From Mayfieldus sp963841445 (GTDB taxonomy: Bacteria > Actinomycetota > Thermoleophilia > Solirubrobacterales > 70-9): a stretch of 64,000 nt of DNA. The notes below the pieces were generated by a model. That model was not told the DNA's origin. It saw only the letters and a program-made list of their open reading frames with translations, and searched no databases. The stretch's first letter is position 1; the number at the start of each line of letters is the position of its first letter. Both the position numbers and the translations under genes were made by a program. Of this stretch, positions 43,864 to 52,114 are shown piece after piece. The stretch is from the NCBI GenBank assembly GCA_963841445.1, contig CAWJCP010000002.1, positions 1 to 64,000 on the forward strand, in the 5' to 3' direction.

Positions 43864-44830
43864 GTGTTCTCACTCTTCAAATATCCCCTCTCGGTTGCGA
43901 GTCGCGTTCGCGCGCCTGATCTCGTCGATCGAACCCGAATTGCTGCGATCGCGGCCCTGGCCGCCTTCGCGGCCCTCTCTCTTGCGCTGATCAGCCACTT
44001 CGCGCTGGCCGGAAACCCGCTCACCTTCCCTGGGCTGCAAGGCAGGGGCCAGGTGCTGATCACCCCGACCGAGCGCTCCAGCTCGAACGGCCCGGGCCGG
44101 TCCGCGGCCTCTCCGGTGGGGGGCTCTGCCCCGACGACCTTCCCGCTTGGGACCGTCGCGGCTCCGGCTGGCGACTCGCCTCAGCCGGCGACGGCCCCGT
44201 CGCGTCAGGCCGGCGCGCCGGACTCGAGCGGCTCGGGGCCGCGCCAGGTCGGAGTCTCGATCGGCGACGCGCCGCCCAGCCAGCCGCCTTCGACGCCGCA
44301 GGCGCCGTCCCCCGCCCAGACCCCTGGAACGGGCGGCTCCGGAAGCAGTGGCACGGCCGACAGCGGCACCGGCGACAGCGGCACCGCCGGAACCGGCGGC
44401 GAAGAACAGGATCCAGGGGCCCCGGCGCCGCCATCGGAGCCGGCACCGCCGGGCCCCGGCAACGATTTGAGCCACAGTCCGGTTGGCGGTTCGGCCGCAC
44501 CGACAACCGGCACCAGCGGCGGGACGAGCGCGTCCAGAACGCGACGTCCAACGACACCAGCGGGACGTCCAACGACACCAGCGGGACGTCCAACGACACC
44601 AGCGGGACGTCCAACGACACCAGCGGGACGTCCAACGACACCAGCGGGACGTCCAACGACACCAGCGGGACGTCCAACGACACCAGCGGCGCCTGCAGCA
44701 ACACCGAATCAGGCAGCACCGCGGCGCCGGCAGGTTGAGCCCGAAGGCAGCACCGGCGCCCATCCCCGCCAACCCCGCGACCGCGACGGCCACCGGCAAG
44801 GCGAAGCGGTCCTCCAGACCCCCTGGCTGA
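43864..44830 (+). CDS. Second membrane-anchored low-complexity protein; frame uncertain at 3' end
   Basis: Starts with GTG, a basic region (RVRAPDLVDRTR) and a membrane segment (IAAIAALAAFAALSLALIS, about 27-45), followed by Ser/Pro/Gly/Ala-rich sequence to about residue 225. Then seven 21-bp repeats occur. The frame that continues openly reads RPTTPAG repeats and runs without a stop into holA, but looks Arg-rich and unnatural after the repeats. Another frame gives TSNDTSG repeats and stops at 44738; a third gives SPKAAPAPIPANPATATATG and stops at 44830. This suggests small indels around the repeats, or sequence errors there. The end coordinate is a compromise. Confidence 0.45.
44543..44689 (+). 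repeat. 21-bp tandem repeat, seven perfect units
   Basis: Unit GACGTCCAACGACACCAGC plus GG, seven identical copies without spacers. Being a multiple of three it keeps any frame: RPTTPAG, TSNDTSG or DVQRHQR. Perfect identity implies recent expansion; copy number is likely to vary between strains. Confidence 0.95.
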
Positions 44831-44849
44831 GCTCGGCCGGGACCGCAAA

Positions 44850-44855
44850 TACACT
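44850..44855 (+). promoter_or_regulatory. -10-like box for holA, leaderless spacing
   Basis: TACACT ends 7 nt before the ATG at 44863 and supports that codon as the holA start. Confidence 0.4.
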
Positions 44856-44862
44856 CGCTGCG

Positions 44863-45834
44863 ATGAGCGCGGAGCTGAAGCCCGTCTATCTGATCGCGGG
44901 CGAAGACGAGGCGAAGATCGCCGCCACCCGGAGCAGGCTGCGCACTCGTGCGGAGTCAGAGGGGGGCGCAGCCGGGCTACAGGTTTTCGATCCTCCGGAA
45001 GGCCGGGGCGCCCCGAGCGCGGCTGGGCTGATCGCCGCGATCCCGGCGCTCTCGCTGACCAGCGAGCGCCGCTATCTGCTCGCCGATCACATCCAGCGCT
45101 GGTCCGAGAAGGACCAGCAGGCCGTCATCGAGGCGCTCGCCGCCCTGCCCGACGACGTCGCCTTGGTGCTGGTCGCGCACGGCAAGCCGGCAGCGAAGCT
45201 GGCCAAGGCGGTCGAAAAGGCCGGCGGCGAAGTCCATACCTTCGAGCTGCCGCGCCAGCGCGACCTCCCCCGCCGCCTGGTCGCCGACGCCAGAGAACGC
45301 GGCTTTCGGCTTGACGCCGAGGCCGCGAAGCTGCTCGTTGCGCGGATCGGCCGCAGCCCTATTCGGCTCGCAAACGAGCTCGACCGCCTGGCGATCTGGG
45401 CCGGCGACGGCGGTGCGGTGAGCGCCGAGGACCTCGACGCGATGATCAGTGACAGCTCCGAGTCCGCCGTCTGGTCACTCTCCGACGCGCTGCTGGAGAG
45501 CGACGCCGCGGCGGCGCTGGCGATCTCCGAGCGCCTGCTGGCCCAGGGCGAGACCGTTACCGGGGTCGTCTATGCGCTCGCCTCGCGGCTTCGCAAGGCG
45601 AACCTCGCGCTCGAGCGGCTCGAGTCAGGAACGCCTCCGAAGCAGGTCGAGTCGGAGCTGGGGATGCACCCCTACGCCGCCAAGCAGCTGATCGGCCGGC
45701 TGCGCGAGACGTCGCCCGGGCAGCTGCGCAACGCCACCGCCGTTCTGGCCGACCTTGAGGTCAGCTGTCGCGGCGGCGCCGAGTACGGCGACCAGCTGGC
45801 GCTCACCCTGGCGCTTCGAGAGGCTGCCGCTTAG
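44863..45834 (+). CDS. holA: DNA polymerase III subunit delta
   Basis: A 323-residue clamp-loader delta subunit. It starts ELKPVYLIAGEDEAKI (family: YLl.G.d.yl). Middle: FELPRQRDLPRRLVADARERGFRLDAEAAKLLVARIGRSPIRLANELDRLAIW; end: GMHPYAAKQLIGRLRE, with the usual C-terminal collar helices. The upstream frame is open and in register, but the ATG at 44863 with its own -10-like box and family length fits best. comEC-holA-rpsT order is common in bacteria. Confidence 0.94.
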   Translation: MSAELKPVYLIAGEDEAKIAATRSRLRTRAESEGGAAGLQVFDPPEGRGAPSAAGLIAAIPALSLTSERRYLLADHIQRWSEKDQQAVIEALAALPDDVALVLVAHGKPAAKLAKAVEKAGGEVHTFELPRQRDLPRRLVADARERGFRLDAEAAKLLVARIGRSPIRLANELDRLAIWAGDGGAVSAEDLDAMISDSSESAVWSLSDALLESDAAAALAISERLLAQGETVTGVVYALASRLRKANLALERLESGTPPKQVESELGMHPYAAKQLIGRLRETSPGQLRNATAVLADLEVSCRGGAEYGDQLALTLALREAAA

Positions 45835-45848
45835 CCTCGCCGGTCTGC

Positions 45849-46106
45849 TCAGCTTGAGGCGAGCCGCGCCGCGCGGGCCTTCTTGCGAGCGGCGCTGCGG
45901 CGGTGCAGGGCGCCCTTCTGGGCCGCCTTGTCGATCCGCGAGACGAGCGCCTGATGCTCCTCGGTGACCGCTGAGGAGTCGTCGTCAGAGACCGCCTTCT
46001 CGAGGCGGCGGAAATGGGTCTTCACCGACCCGACCAGGCGCCGGTTCTCGTCCTGCTCGCGGGCCGTTCTTAGGATCCGCTTCTTCTGTGAGGCTATGTT
46101 GGCCAT
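45849..46106 (-). CDS. rpsT: 30S ribosomal protein S20
   Basis: An 85-residue S20 starting MANIASQKKRILRTAREQ, ending KKARAARLASS; basic and helical throughout. The ATG at 46106 matches the conserved start. Converges on holA (14-nt gap) and diverges from murJ. Confidence 0.95.
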   Translation of the reverse strand: MANIASQKKRILRTAREQDENRRLVGSVKTHFRRLEKAVSDDDSSAVTEEHQALVSRIDKAAQKGALHRRSAARKKARAARLASS

Positions 46107-46151
46107 CTTCGAGGGCCGAGCCGGATGCCTTCCGGCTTCGAGCGGCCGCCG

Positions 46152-46159
46152 ACTATAGC
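46152..46159. promoter_or_regulatory. Shared divergent -10 region between rpsT and murJ
   Basis: ACTATAGC contains the palindrome CTATAG: TATAGC on + for murJ (leader about 14 nt) and TATAGT on minus for rpsT (leader about 40 nt). The two promoters would compete for the same bases. Confidence 0.4.
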
Positions 46160-46179
46160 GAGCCAGTCGCCTCATCCTG

Positions 46180-47865
46180 ATGCCCAACCCTCAGGCACCC
46201 GACAGCCCAGACCAGGCACCGGACGAGCTGGCGGTCGACGCGGCGGAGCGCGCCGCCGAGGCCTTCGACCCCGGCGAGGAGCCGGCTTCTCAGCCCGCGC
46301 CCGGAGAGCGCTCCGGGCGCCTGGCGCGCTCCACGGCGTTCTTCTCGGTCGCCACCGCCGCCTCGCGGATCGTCGGCCTGGTGCGCGAGATCGTCGCGGC
46401 GAGCTACTTCGGGGTCAAGGGGCCGATGTCGGCCTTCACCGTTGCCTTTCAGGTCCCCAACCTTGTCCGCAGCCTGTTCGCCGACGCCGCGCTGCAGCCG
46501 GCCTTCGTCCCGGTCTTCACCGAGCAGCTCGAGAAGGGCAACCACAAGGAGGCCTTCCGGATGGCCTCGGCGCTGCTGTTCGTGGTCACCATGGTGCTCG
46601 GGGCCTTGACGGCGTTGTTCGTGCTGCTCGCGCCGCTGGTGATGCCGCTGTTCGCGCCCGGCCTGAAGGGCGAGATCCGTGACCTGATGGTGGTCCTCTC
46701 GCAGATCCTCTTCCCGATCCTGATCCTGCTCGGGGTCACCGGGTTGGTCGTCGGCATCCTCAACAGCTACGACCGCTTCGGCGCCTTCGCGATCTCACCG
46801 CTGTTCTGGAACCTGACCATCATCGCGACGCTGGTCGTCCTCGTGCCCTCCTTCTCGGGCAACGATCGCATCTACGCCTATGCGATCGGCATCCTCGCCG
46901 GGACGGTCGTGCAGCTGGCGATCCCGGTCTGGGACCTGCGCCACACGCCGATCCGCTTTACGCGCAGGATCGGCAAGCCTTGGCGGAACCCGGCGGTTCG
47001 CAGGGTGCTGTTGCTGATGCTGCCGGTCACGATCAGCCTCGGGCTGATCAACTTCAACCTGCTGATCAACAGCTTCTTCGGCAGCCTCGTCTCCGACCGC
47101 GGCCCGGCGGCGATCGACAAGGCGTTTCGCGTCTATCAGCTCCCGCAGGGGATCTTCTCGGTCGCGATCACCACCGTCCTCTTCCCGACCCTGGCCCGCT
47201 TCGCCGCCCGCGGCGCCCGCGACGACCTGCGGGCGACGATGGCCAACGGGATGCGCCAGATCCTCTTCGTTCTCCTGCCCGCCGCCGCGGCGGTGCTGGT
47301 GCTCTCCGAGCCGATGATCAGGCTGATCTACCAGCGCGGCGAGTTCACCGCCTCGCAGACCGACCTCGTCTCGACCGCGCTGTTCTGGTTCGCCTTCTCG
47401 CTGCCGTCCAACGGGCTCTTCCTGCTCCTGACCCGGACCTTCTTCAGCCTCCAGCGCCCCTGGATACCGACCGCGATCTCGGCCGCCAACCTGGCCGTGA
47501 CCGCGATCGCCGCTCTGGCCCTCTACGGACCGTTCGGCGTCGGCGGCATCGTCGCCTCGACGGCGATCGCGACCGGGTCAAGCGTCGTAGTCCAGTGCGC
47601 CGTCCTGCGCCGCGAGCTCGGCGGCTTGGAGCTGCGGCGGCTCGGCGACACGGCGCTGCGCATCGCGGTCGCCGCCGCGGCTCTCGCGGCGGCCAGCTTC
47701 GGGGTCTGGGACCTGCTCGACTCGGCGCTCGGCCGCTCGCTGCCCGCCCAGGTGACGTCGCTTTCGGCCGGCCTGCTGATCGGCGCTGCCGTCTACCTCG
47801 GCCTGGCGCGAGCCATGCGGGTCGCCGAGCTCGATCAGATCATGCGCCTGATGCGACGAAGATGA
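46180..47865 (+). CDS. murJ: Lipid II flippase MurJ (MviN)
   Basis: A 561-residue MATE-like flippase. A polar N-terminus (about 45 residues, acidic) precedes the first helix, STAFFSVATAASRIVGLVREIVAASYFG, the classic MviN start. About 13-14 membrane segments follow; family motifs are ADAALQPAFVPVFTE, VGILNSYDRFGAFAISPLFWN and RGEFTASQTDL. No extra kinase-like domain as in mycobacterial MviN. It overlaps the next gene by 4 nt (ATGA). Confidence 0.96.
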   Translation: MPNPQAPDSPDQAPDELAVDAAERAAEAFDPGEEPASQPAPGERSGRLARSTAFFSVATAASRIVGLVREIVAASYFGVKGPMSAFTVAFQVPNLVRSLFADAALQPAFVPVFTEQLEKGNHKEAFRMASALLFVVTMVLGALTALFVLLAPLVMPLFAPGLKGEIRDLMVVLSQILFPILILLGVTGLVVGILNSYDRFGAFAISPLFWNLTIIATLVVLVPSFSGNDRIYAYAIGILAGTVVQLAIPVWDLRHTPIRFTRRIGKPWRNPAVRRVLLLMLPVTISLGLINFNLLINSFFGSLVSDRGPAAIDKAFRVYQLPQGIFSVAITTVLFPTLARFAARGARDDLRATMANGMRQILFVLLPAAAAVLVLSEPMIRLIYQRGEFTASQTDLVSTALFWFAFSLPSNGLFLLLTRTFFSLQRPWIPTAISAANLAVTAIAALALYGPFGVGGIVASTAIATGSSVVVQCAVLRRELGGLELRRLGDTALRIAVAAAALAAASFGVWDLLDSALGRSLPAQVTSLSAGLLIGAAVYLGLARAMRVAELDQIMRLMRRR

Positions 47866-50012
47866 GCGCCGGCGCCTACCTGCTCGGCGCGGCAGAGCTG
47901 GCGATCGTGCTGCTCGCGGCCGCCGCGGGGGCGACGCGGCTGCGCTCGCGGTTGCTGCCCGGCTGGGCCGGGCCCCCGGCCTGGCTCGTCGATCTGGTGA
48001 TCGGGATCGCGATCGTGGTCTGGGTCGCCGAGCTGCTCGGCTCGGTGGGCGCCTTTCGGGAGCTCCCCTACGTCGCCGCGGTCGCCGCCGCCGGGATCGC
48101 GATCCGCGCTCTCGTTCGCCCAGGAGCCGCGGCGCCGCGGATGGCGCCGTTGCCCGCCCCGCCACCGTGGGGGGTCGCGATGTGGGCGGCGCTATTGGTC
48201 GCCGGGCTGGTCATCGCGCATTGGTCGGTGAGCGTGCGGCTGATCCTGGACAGCGGGATCACCAACTTCGACTCGACCTGGTACCACGGCCCGTTCGCGG
48301 CCGGCTTCGCGCAGAGCCACTCGACCTTCGATTTGCGCTTCATCGCGCCCCAGTTCCTGGCCTGGTTCTACCCGCAGAATTCCGAGCTCCTGCACGGAAT
48401 CGGGATCCTCGCCTTCGGGCGCGACAACCTCTCGCCACTGCTCAACGTCGGCTGGCTGGTCGGCATCCTGCTCGCCGCCTGGTGCATCGGCCGCCCGTTC
48501 GGGGTCGGGCCGCAGTCGCTGATCGGCGCCGCGATCGTGCTCGACTCCGGAGCGCTCGCCGACCAGGCCGGATCGATGCGCAACGATGTCGCGGCGATCT
48601 TCTTCCTCACCGCCGCGGTCGCGGTGGCGGTCAACGCCCGCGCCGCCGACCGCGAGCGCTCGCTTGCGCCGGGCGTGCTGATCGTCGTCGGGCTCGCTGC
48701 GGGGCTGGCGGCCGGCGTGAAGCTCAACTACCTGCTGCCGGCGCTGGGCCTGGCGGTCGGGCTGGTCGCGATCACCGCGCCCGGGACGCGCCGCCGTGCG
48801 GCGCTGGCGGTCGGCACGCCGCTGCTGGCCGGCTGCGGCTACTGGTACCTGCGCAACCTGATCCAATCGGGAAGCCCGCTGCCCTGGGCCAGGTCGCTGG
48901 GGCCGCTGTCGCTGCCCGGGCCCGACCAGGCGCTCGGGGGTCGCCGCCAGGAGTCGGTGCTCGGCTACCTGTTCGACGGCTCGACCTGGTCGGATTGGTT
49001 CCTGCCCGGTCTGCATCACTCGCTCGGCTGGCTCTGGCCAGCCGCGCTCGGGCTCGGGCTGCTGGCATTGGTCGCCTGCCTGGGGCGGCGCCGCGACCCT
49101 CTGCTGCGGGTGCTGGGCCTGGTCGGGCTGCTCACCTTCGCCGTCTGGCTCGCCGGCCCGGCATCCGCGGCCGGCCCGAGCGGGATGCCGCTCAGCTTCG
49201 CGTCCGGGCTGCGCTACCTGGCCCCGGCTCTGATCCTTGGCCTGGCGCTGCTACCGGTCGCCGCCGAGGCCGGCCGCGGTACCCGCGCGGCCGTCCTGCT
49301 GGCGCTGCTGCTGGTGACGCTCGCGTTCGCCGACGCATCCGGCGCCCCCTGGTACTCGGGCTACGTGGCGGGCGCGATCGCCGTTGGCGCGGTTGTCGTC
49401 GCCGTCGCCGCGCTGCCCGGCTCCGCGCGCCTGGCGCGGATGCCCCGCGCCGCGCTGGCCGGGGGCACGGCGCTTGCTCTCGGCGTCGCCCTGGTCGGCG
49501 GTTGGGTCCAGCAGCGGCGCTACCTGGAGCACCGTTACGCGGACCCGCACTTCGCGGCCCCCGGGCTCAACGCCGCCTTCAAGTGGGCTCGTGACCTGCG
49601 CGGGCAAAGGATCGCGACCACGGCGACGCGCCAATACCCGCTCTGGGGGGCGGACCTGTCGAATCGGGTGCAGTTCGTCGGTGCGCACCGCAGCAACGGC
49701 GGCTTCGTGCGTGCGAGGAACTGCGTGCAATGGCGGCAGCTGATCGACTCCGGCGACTACGACTACGTGGTCGCCAGCCTCGACCGAGTCGGTCCGGGAG
49801 AGCGGCGCTTCCCTCGCGAGGCCGCCTGGACCCGCGACCCCAACGCCGCGGTGGTGTTGCGCGTGGCGCCCACGGTCATCTACCGGATCAACGGGCCGCT
49901 GCCCGTCGCGGGCTGTGCGGATGCTCACTCGCGGCAGAGGCAGGGGTCGGCTAACCCGAACAAGGCTCCTAAGCCCGCATTTAGGTCCGCTTGGAAATCT
50001 GCACAGCGATGA
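47862..50012 (+). CDS. GT-C-like polytopic membrane protein A (uncharacterised)
   Basis: A 716-residue protein with about 13 membrane segments. An acidic/aromatic external loop after the third segment (TNFDSTWYHGPFAAGF, then WFYPQNSELLHGIGIL) recalls the D/E-containing loop of GT-C glycosyltransferases. Further motifs: GCGYWYLRNL, SPLPWARSLGPLSLPGPDQ, and in the C-terminal soluble part YPLWGADLSNRVQFVGAH. The same motifs occur in the gene at 54581-56644, so the two are paralogues. Sugar donor and acceptor are unknown; lipid-linked sugar use is inferred. Translationally coupled to murJ (ATGA) and to gtrA (ATGA). Confidence 0.8.
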   Translation: MSAGAYLLGAAELAIVLLAAAAGATRLRSRLLPGWAGPPAWLVDLVIGIAIVVWVAELLGSVGAFRELPYVAAVAAAGIAIRALVRPGAAAPRMAPLPAPPPWGVAMWAALLVAGLVIAHWSVSVRLILDSGITNFDSTWYHGPFAAGFAQSHSTFDLRFIAPQFLAWFYPQNSELLHGIGILAFGRDNLSPLLNVGWLVGILLAAWCIGRPFGVGPQSLIGAAIVLDSGALADQAGSMRNDVAAIFFLTAAVAVAVNARAADRERSLAPGVLIVVGLAAGLAAGVKLNYLLPALGLAVGLVAITAPGTRRRAALAVGTPLLAGCGYWYLRNLIQSGSPLPWARSLGPLSLPGPDQALGGRRQESVLGYLFDGSTWSDWFLPGLHHSLGWLWPAALGLGLLALVACLGRRRDPLLRVLGLVGLLTFAVWLAGPASAAGPSGMPLSFASGLRYLAPALILGLALLPVAAEAGRGTRAAVLLALLLVTLAFADASGAPWYSGYVAGAIAVGAVVVAVAALPGSARLARMPRAALAGGTALALGVALVGGWVQQRRYLEHRYADPHFAAPGLNAAFKWARDLRGQRIATTATRQYPLWGADLSNRVQFVGAHRSNGGFVRARNCVQWRQLIDSGDYDYVVASLDRVGPGERRFPREAAWTRDPNAAVVLRVAPTVIYRINGPLPVAGCADAHSRQRQGSANPNKAPKPAFRSAWKSAQR

Positions 50013-50482
50013 CCCGAAGCGAGCCAACGGCAACCATGAGCGAGGATTCGATAAGCGGCTCCGGCGTCGCTGCGCTGGCTCGCCGCATCGGCGTCGGCAC
50101 CAGGAGCGCCGCCAACTGGCTGCAGCTGATCAAGTTCGGGCTCGTCGGCGGCTCCGGCTACCTGATCAACCTCGCCGCCTTCGCGATCCTCACCGAGGAC
50201 CTCGACCTCGGGCACATCGCGGCCGCCCTCGGCGCCTTCTGCGTGGCGGTTGCCAACAACTATCTATGGAACCGCCACTGGACCTTCGGAGCCGGATCGG
50301 CGCCTGCCCACTTTCAGGTGGCCCGCTTCTTTGCGGTCAGCGTGGCGGCGCTGGCGGTGAACCTGATCGCCCTTGAGCTTCTCGTCTCGGCGGAGCTGAC
50401 GGAGTTGCAGGCGCAGGCGGTCGCGGTGGTGATTGCGATGCCGTTCAGCTTCCTGGGCAACAAGCTCTGGACCTTTCGCTAG
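50009..50482 (+). CDS. GtrA-family membrane protein
   Basis: A 157-residue GtrA-like protein with four membrane segments: KFGLVGGSGYLINLAAFAIL, HIAAALGAFCVAVANNYLWNRHWTF, FFAVSVAALAVNLIALELL and AVAVVIAMPFSFLGNKLWTFR. The NYLWNRHWTF and NKLWTF motifs are diagnostic. GtrA proteins help translocate polyprenyl-phosphate-linked sugars. ATG at 50009 overlaps the stop of the preceding gene; an ATG at 50036 is an alternative. Confidence 0.92.
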   Translation: MTRSEPTATMSEDSISGSGVAALARRIGVGTRSAANWLQLIKFGLVGGSGYLINLAAFAILTEDLDLGHIAAALGAFCVAVANNYLWNRHWTFGAGSAPAHFQVARFFAVSVAALAVNLIALELLVSAELTELQAQAVAVVIAMPFSFLGNKLWTFR

Positions 50483-52042
50483 CCCCGGAAGCCCGGGGCG
50501 GAAGCGGGCCGATGCTGCGCGGCTGCGGCCGTCGATGATCACGCTGTTGCCGGCAAATCCGGTCGGCAGGTGGCGCAGGAGTCGGAGGCCGAGCACCTGC
50601 CTGCGCGGCGCTCGGTAGCGAATCAGCGTGAAGCGCCCCAGCGGCACGACCTCGCGGTGGGGGAACCGGCCTTCGAGCAGATCGGGGGCCCGCACGTCGC
50701 CCCGCTTGGTCACGAGGTCGACCTCCGGCACCCGGAGCGGGCCCTTGCCGGGACCGACGTGCTCGGCGCCGTCGTGGAGGTAGAAGCGCAGCGGAGCGTC
50801 CCCGAGAGTCCAGGTAACGATCGCCCGCGGGTGGCGCGGAGACCCCAGCCGCGCCGCGATCTGACGCCACTCCGGTCGCTGCAGCCCGGCGGTCGTGTCG
50901 ACGTGGACGGCGAAGAGCGCCCAGTAGGCGCAGAGCCCGGTCGCGAGCACCGTCCCGACGCCGCGGGGACGAATGCCGGCGGCCGCGACGCCGAGTCCGG
51001 CCAGGAGGGCGGGCAGCGCCGGCAGCATGTTGCGGGCGAGCACGAAGTCGTGGCCGAGCAGCGCCGCGGTGACCGCCAGGGCGATCGTTGCGGCCCCGAT
51101 CGCCCAGGCAACGGCGATGCCGCGCCGCGTCCCGCCACGGCCACGAAGAAGCGCCAGGGCGGCAATCGCCGCGGCCAGCAACCCGGGCAGCAGCGCGTAG
51201 CCCTCCCGCGGCCCGGCCGCGCCGATCACCTTGCCGGTCTCGCCGATGAAGATGCTGTAGCCGGCGTCCTCGAGGCGATCGAGAAGTGGGGTAACGGCGA
51301 TCCAGTCGAAGTGGGTCGAGTTGGCGGCCTGGTGAAGGGCGAGCGGAGCGAGCAGGGCCGCGGTTGCGGCGATGCCGCCCAGCGCGACCAGAAGCCGCCG
51401 GCGCGGGCCGGTTTCGAGCAGCAGCCAGCCGGCCTCGATCGCGATCGGAAACGCGGCGAAGTAATGGCTGGCAAGCGCAAGCGCCGAGCTCAGCGACCAC
51501 AAGGCAAGATCAGAGCCGGCCGCGGTGCGGCGAAAGCGCAGGAAGAAAAGGAGCGAGAGCGAGCAGAACAGGACCAGCAACGAGTAAGCGCGCGCCTCTT
51601 GCGAGTACCAGATCAACATTGGGTTGACGACCGCGAACGCCATCGTCATCAGCCCTGCCCGCCGGCCGGCCAGCTCGCGCCCGATCAGGTATGCAACCGG
51701 GATCGTCACGGTGCCGAAGACGGCGGACAGCGAGCGAAGCCCGAACTCGCCGAGGCCGAACGCCTTGCTCCATCCCCAGGCGAGGACGTAATACAGCCAC
51801 GGGGTCGACTCGCTGCGGTGCACCTCGCGCAGCATGTGACCGAAGCTGCCCGGCAGCACCCGCGCCGCGGTGACCACCTCGTCGTGGTGATAGCTCTGCA
51901 GCCCCAGGGTGGGGAATCGAATCGCCACCCCGGCAGCGGTCAGCCCCATCCCCAGCCAGAAGACCCTCGAGCCAGCGATCGACAGCCGCAGGTTCCGCGG
52001 CCACCCCTTCTCGGCCTGGGCGGTTGCCGTCGCGAGTTCCAC
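50264..52042 (-). CDS. PMT-family (GT39/GT83-like) membrane glycosyltransferase
   Basis: Up to 592 residues if read to the stop at 50264. The N-terminal two thirds are a GT-C glycosyltransferase with about ten membrane helices. The first external loop has SYHHDEVVTAARVLPG (catalytic HDE-type acidic motif) and SESTPWLYYVLAWGWSKAFG; then VNPMLIWYSQEARAYSLLVLF, all typical of PMT_2. The soluble end finishes naturally near GRSRAASARFRPGLPG (about 50490). The last 73 residues are the reverse of gtrA and look like read-through; a one-base shift would give TAG just there. Probably transfers mannose or a similar sugar from a polyprenyl phosphate. Confidence 0.85.
   Translation of the reverse strand: MELATATAQAEKGWPRNLRLSIAGSRVFWLGMGLTAAGVAIRFPTLGLQSYHHDEVVTAARVLPGSFGHMLREVHRSESTPWLYYVLAWGWSKAFGLGEFGLRSLSAVFGTVTIPVAYLIGRELAGRRAGLMTMAFAVVNPMLIWYSQEARAYSLLVLFCSLSLLFFLRFRRTAAGSDLALWSLSSALALASHYFAAFPIAIEAGWLLLETGPRRRLLVALGGIAATAALLAPLALHQAANSTHFDWIAVTPLLDRLEDAGYSIFIGETGKVIGAAGPREGYALLPGLLAAAIAALALLRGRGGTRRGIAVAWAIGAATIALAVTAALLGHDFVLARNMLPALPALLAGLGVAAAGIRPRGVGTVLATGLCAYWALFAVHVDTTAGLQRPEWRQIAARLGSPRHPRAIVTWTLGDAPLRFYLHDGAEHVGPGKGPLRVPEVDLVTKRGDVRAPDLLEGRFPHREVVPLGRFTLIRYRAPRRQVLGLRLLRHLPTGFAGNSVIIDGRSRAASARFRPGLPGLAKGPELVAQEAERHRNHHRDRLRLQLRQLRRDEKLKGDQVHRQRRHADRKEAGHLKVGRRRSGSEGPVAVP
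50482..50499. terminator. Hairpin after gtrA, between convergent genes
   Basis: GCCCCGG-AAGC-CCGGGGC forms a 7-bp perfect stem beginning at the last base of the gtrA stop. Works in either direction; no U-tract. Confidence 0.5.
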
Positions 52043-52098
52043 CGCGCGGCCAATCCTGGCCGGAGCCGATGAGAGAAAGGTGAAGGGTTGCTAAGCGG

Positions 52099-52104
52099 AA
52101 CCTA
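52099..52104 (-). promoter_or_regulatory. -10-like box for the PMT-family gene
   Basis: TAGGTT on the minus strand, followed by CCGC. The same TAGGTT plus CCGC occurs before the ferritin-like gene, and close variants before GH92 and the YbjQ gene. Confidence 0.3.
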
Positions 52105-52114
52105 AGCGTCAGGC

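Noticed and set aside
44543..44689. CRISPR array
   Set aside because: The 21-bp units are directly adjacent with no spacers and no cas genes are nearby; it is a coding tandem repeat.
44863..45834. Genuine fusion of a surface protein with HolA
   Set aside because: The joining segment looks like an out-of-frame translation, HolA has its own ATG and -10-like box, and its normal length starts at 44863.
46980..47861. A continuous open frame extending the membrane protein A gene upstream through murJ to 46980
   Set aside because: It is the out-of-frame shadow of murJ; the Arg/Asp-rich translation is not membrane-like and the ATGA at 47862 is a natural start.
50570..52072. Plus-strand open frame of 500 codons opposite the PMT-family gene
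   Set aside because: Arg/Gln/Pro-rich antisense shadow without domain features; the minus strand has clear membrane helices and motifs.
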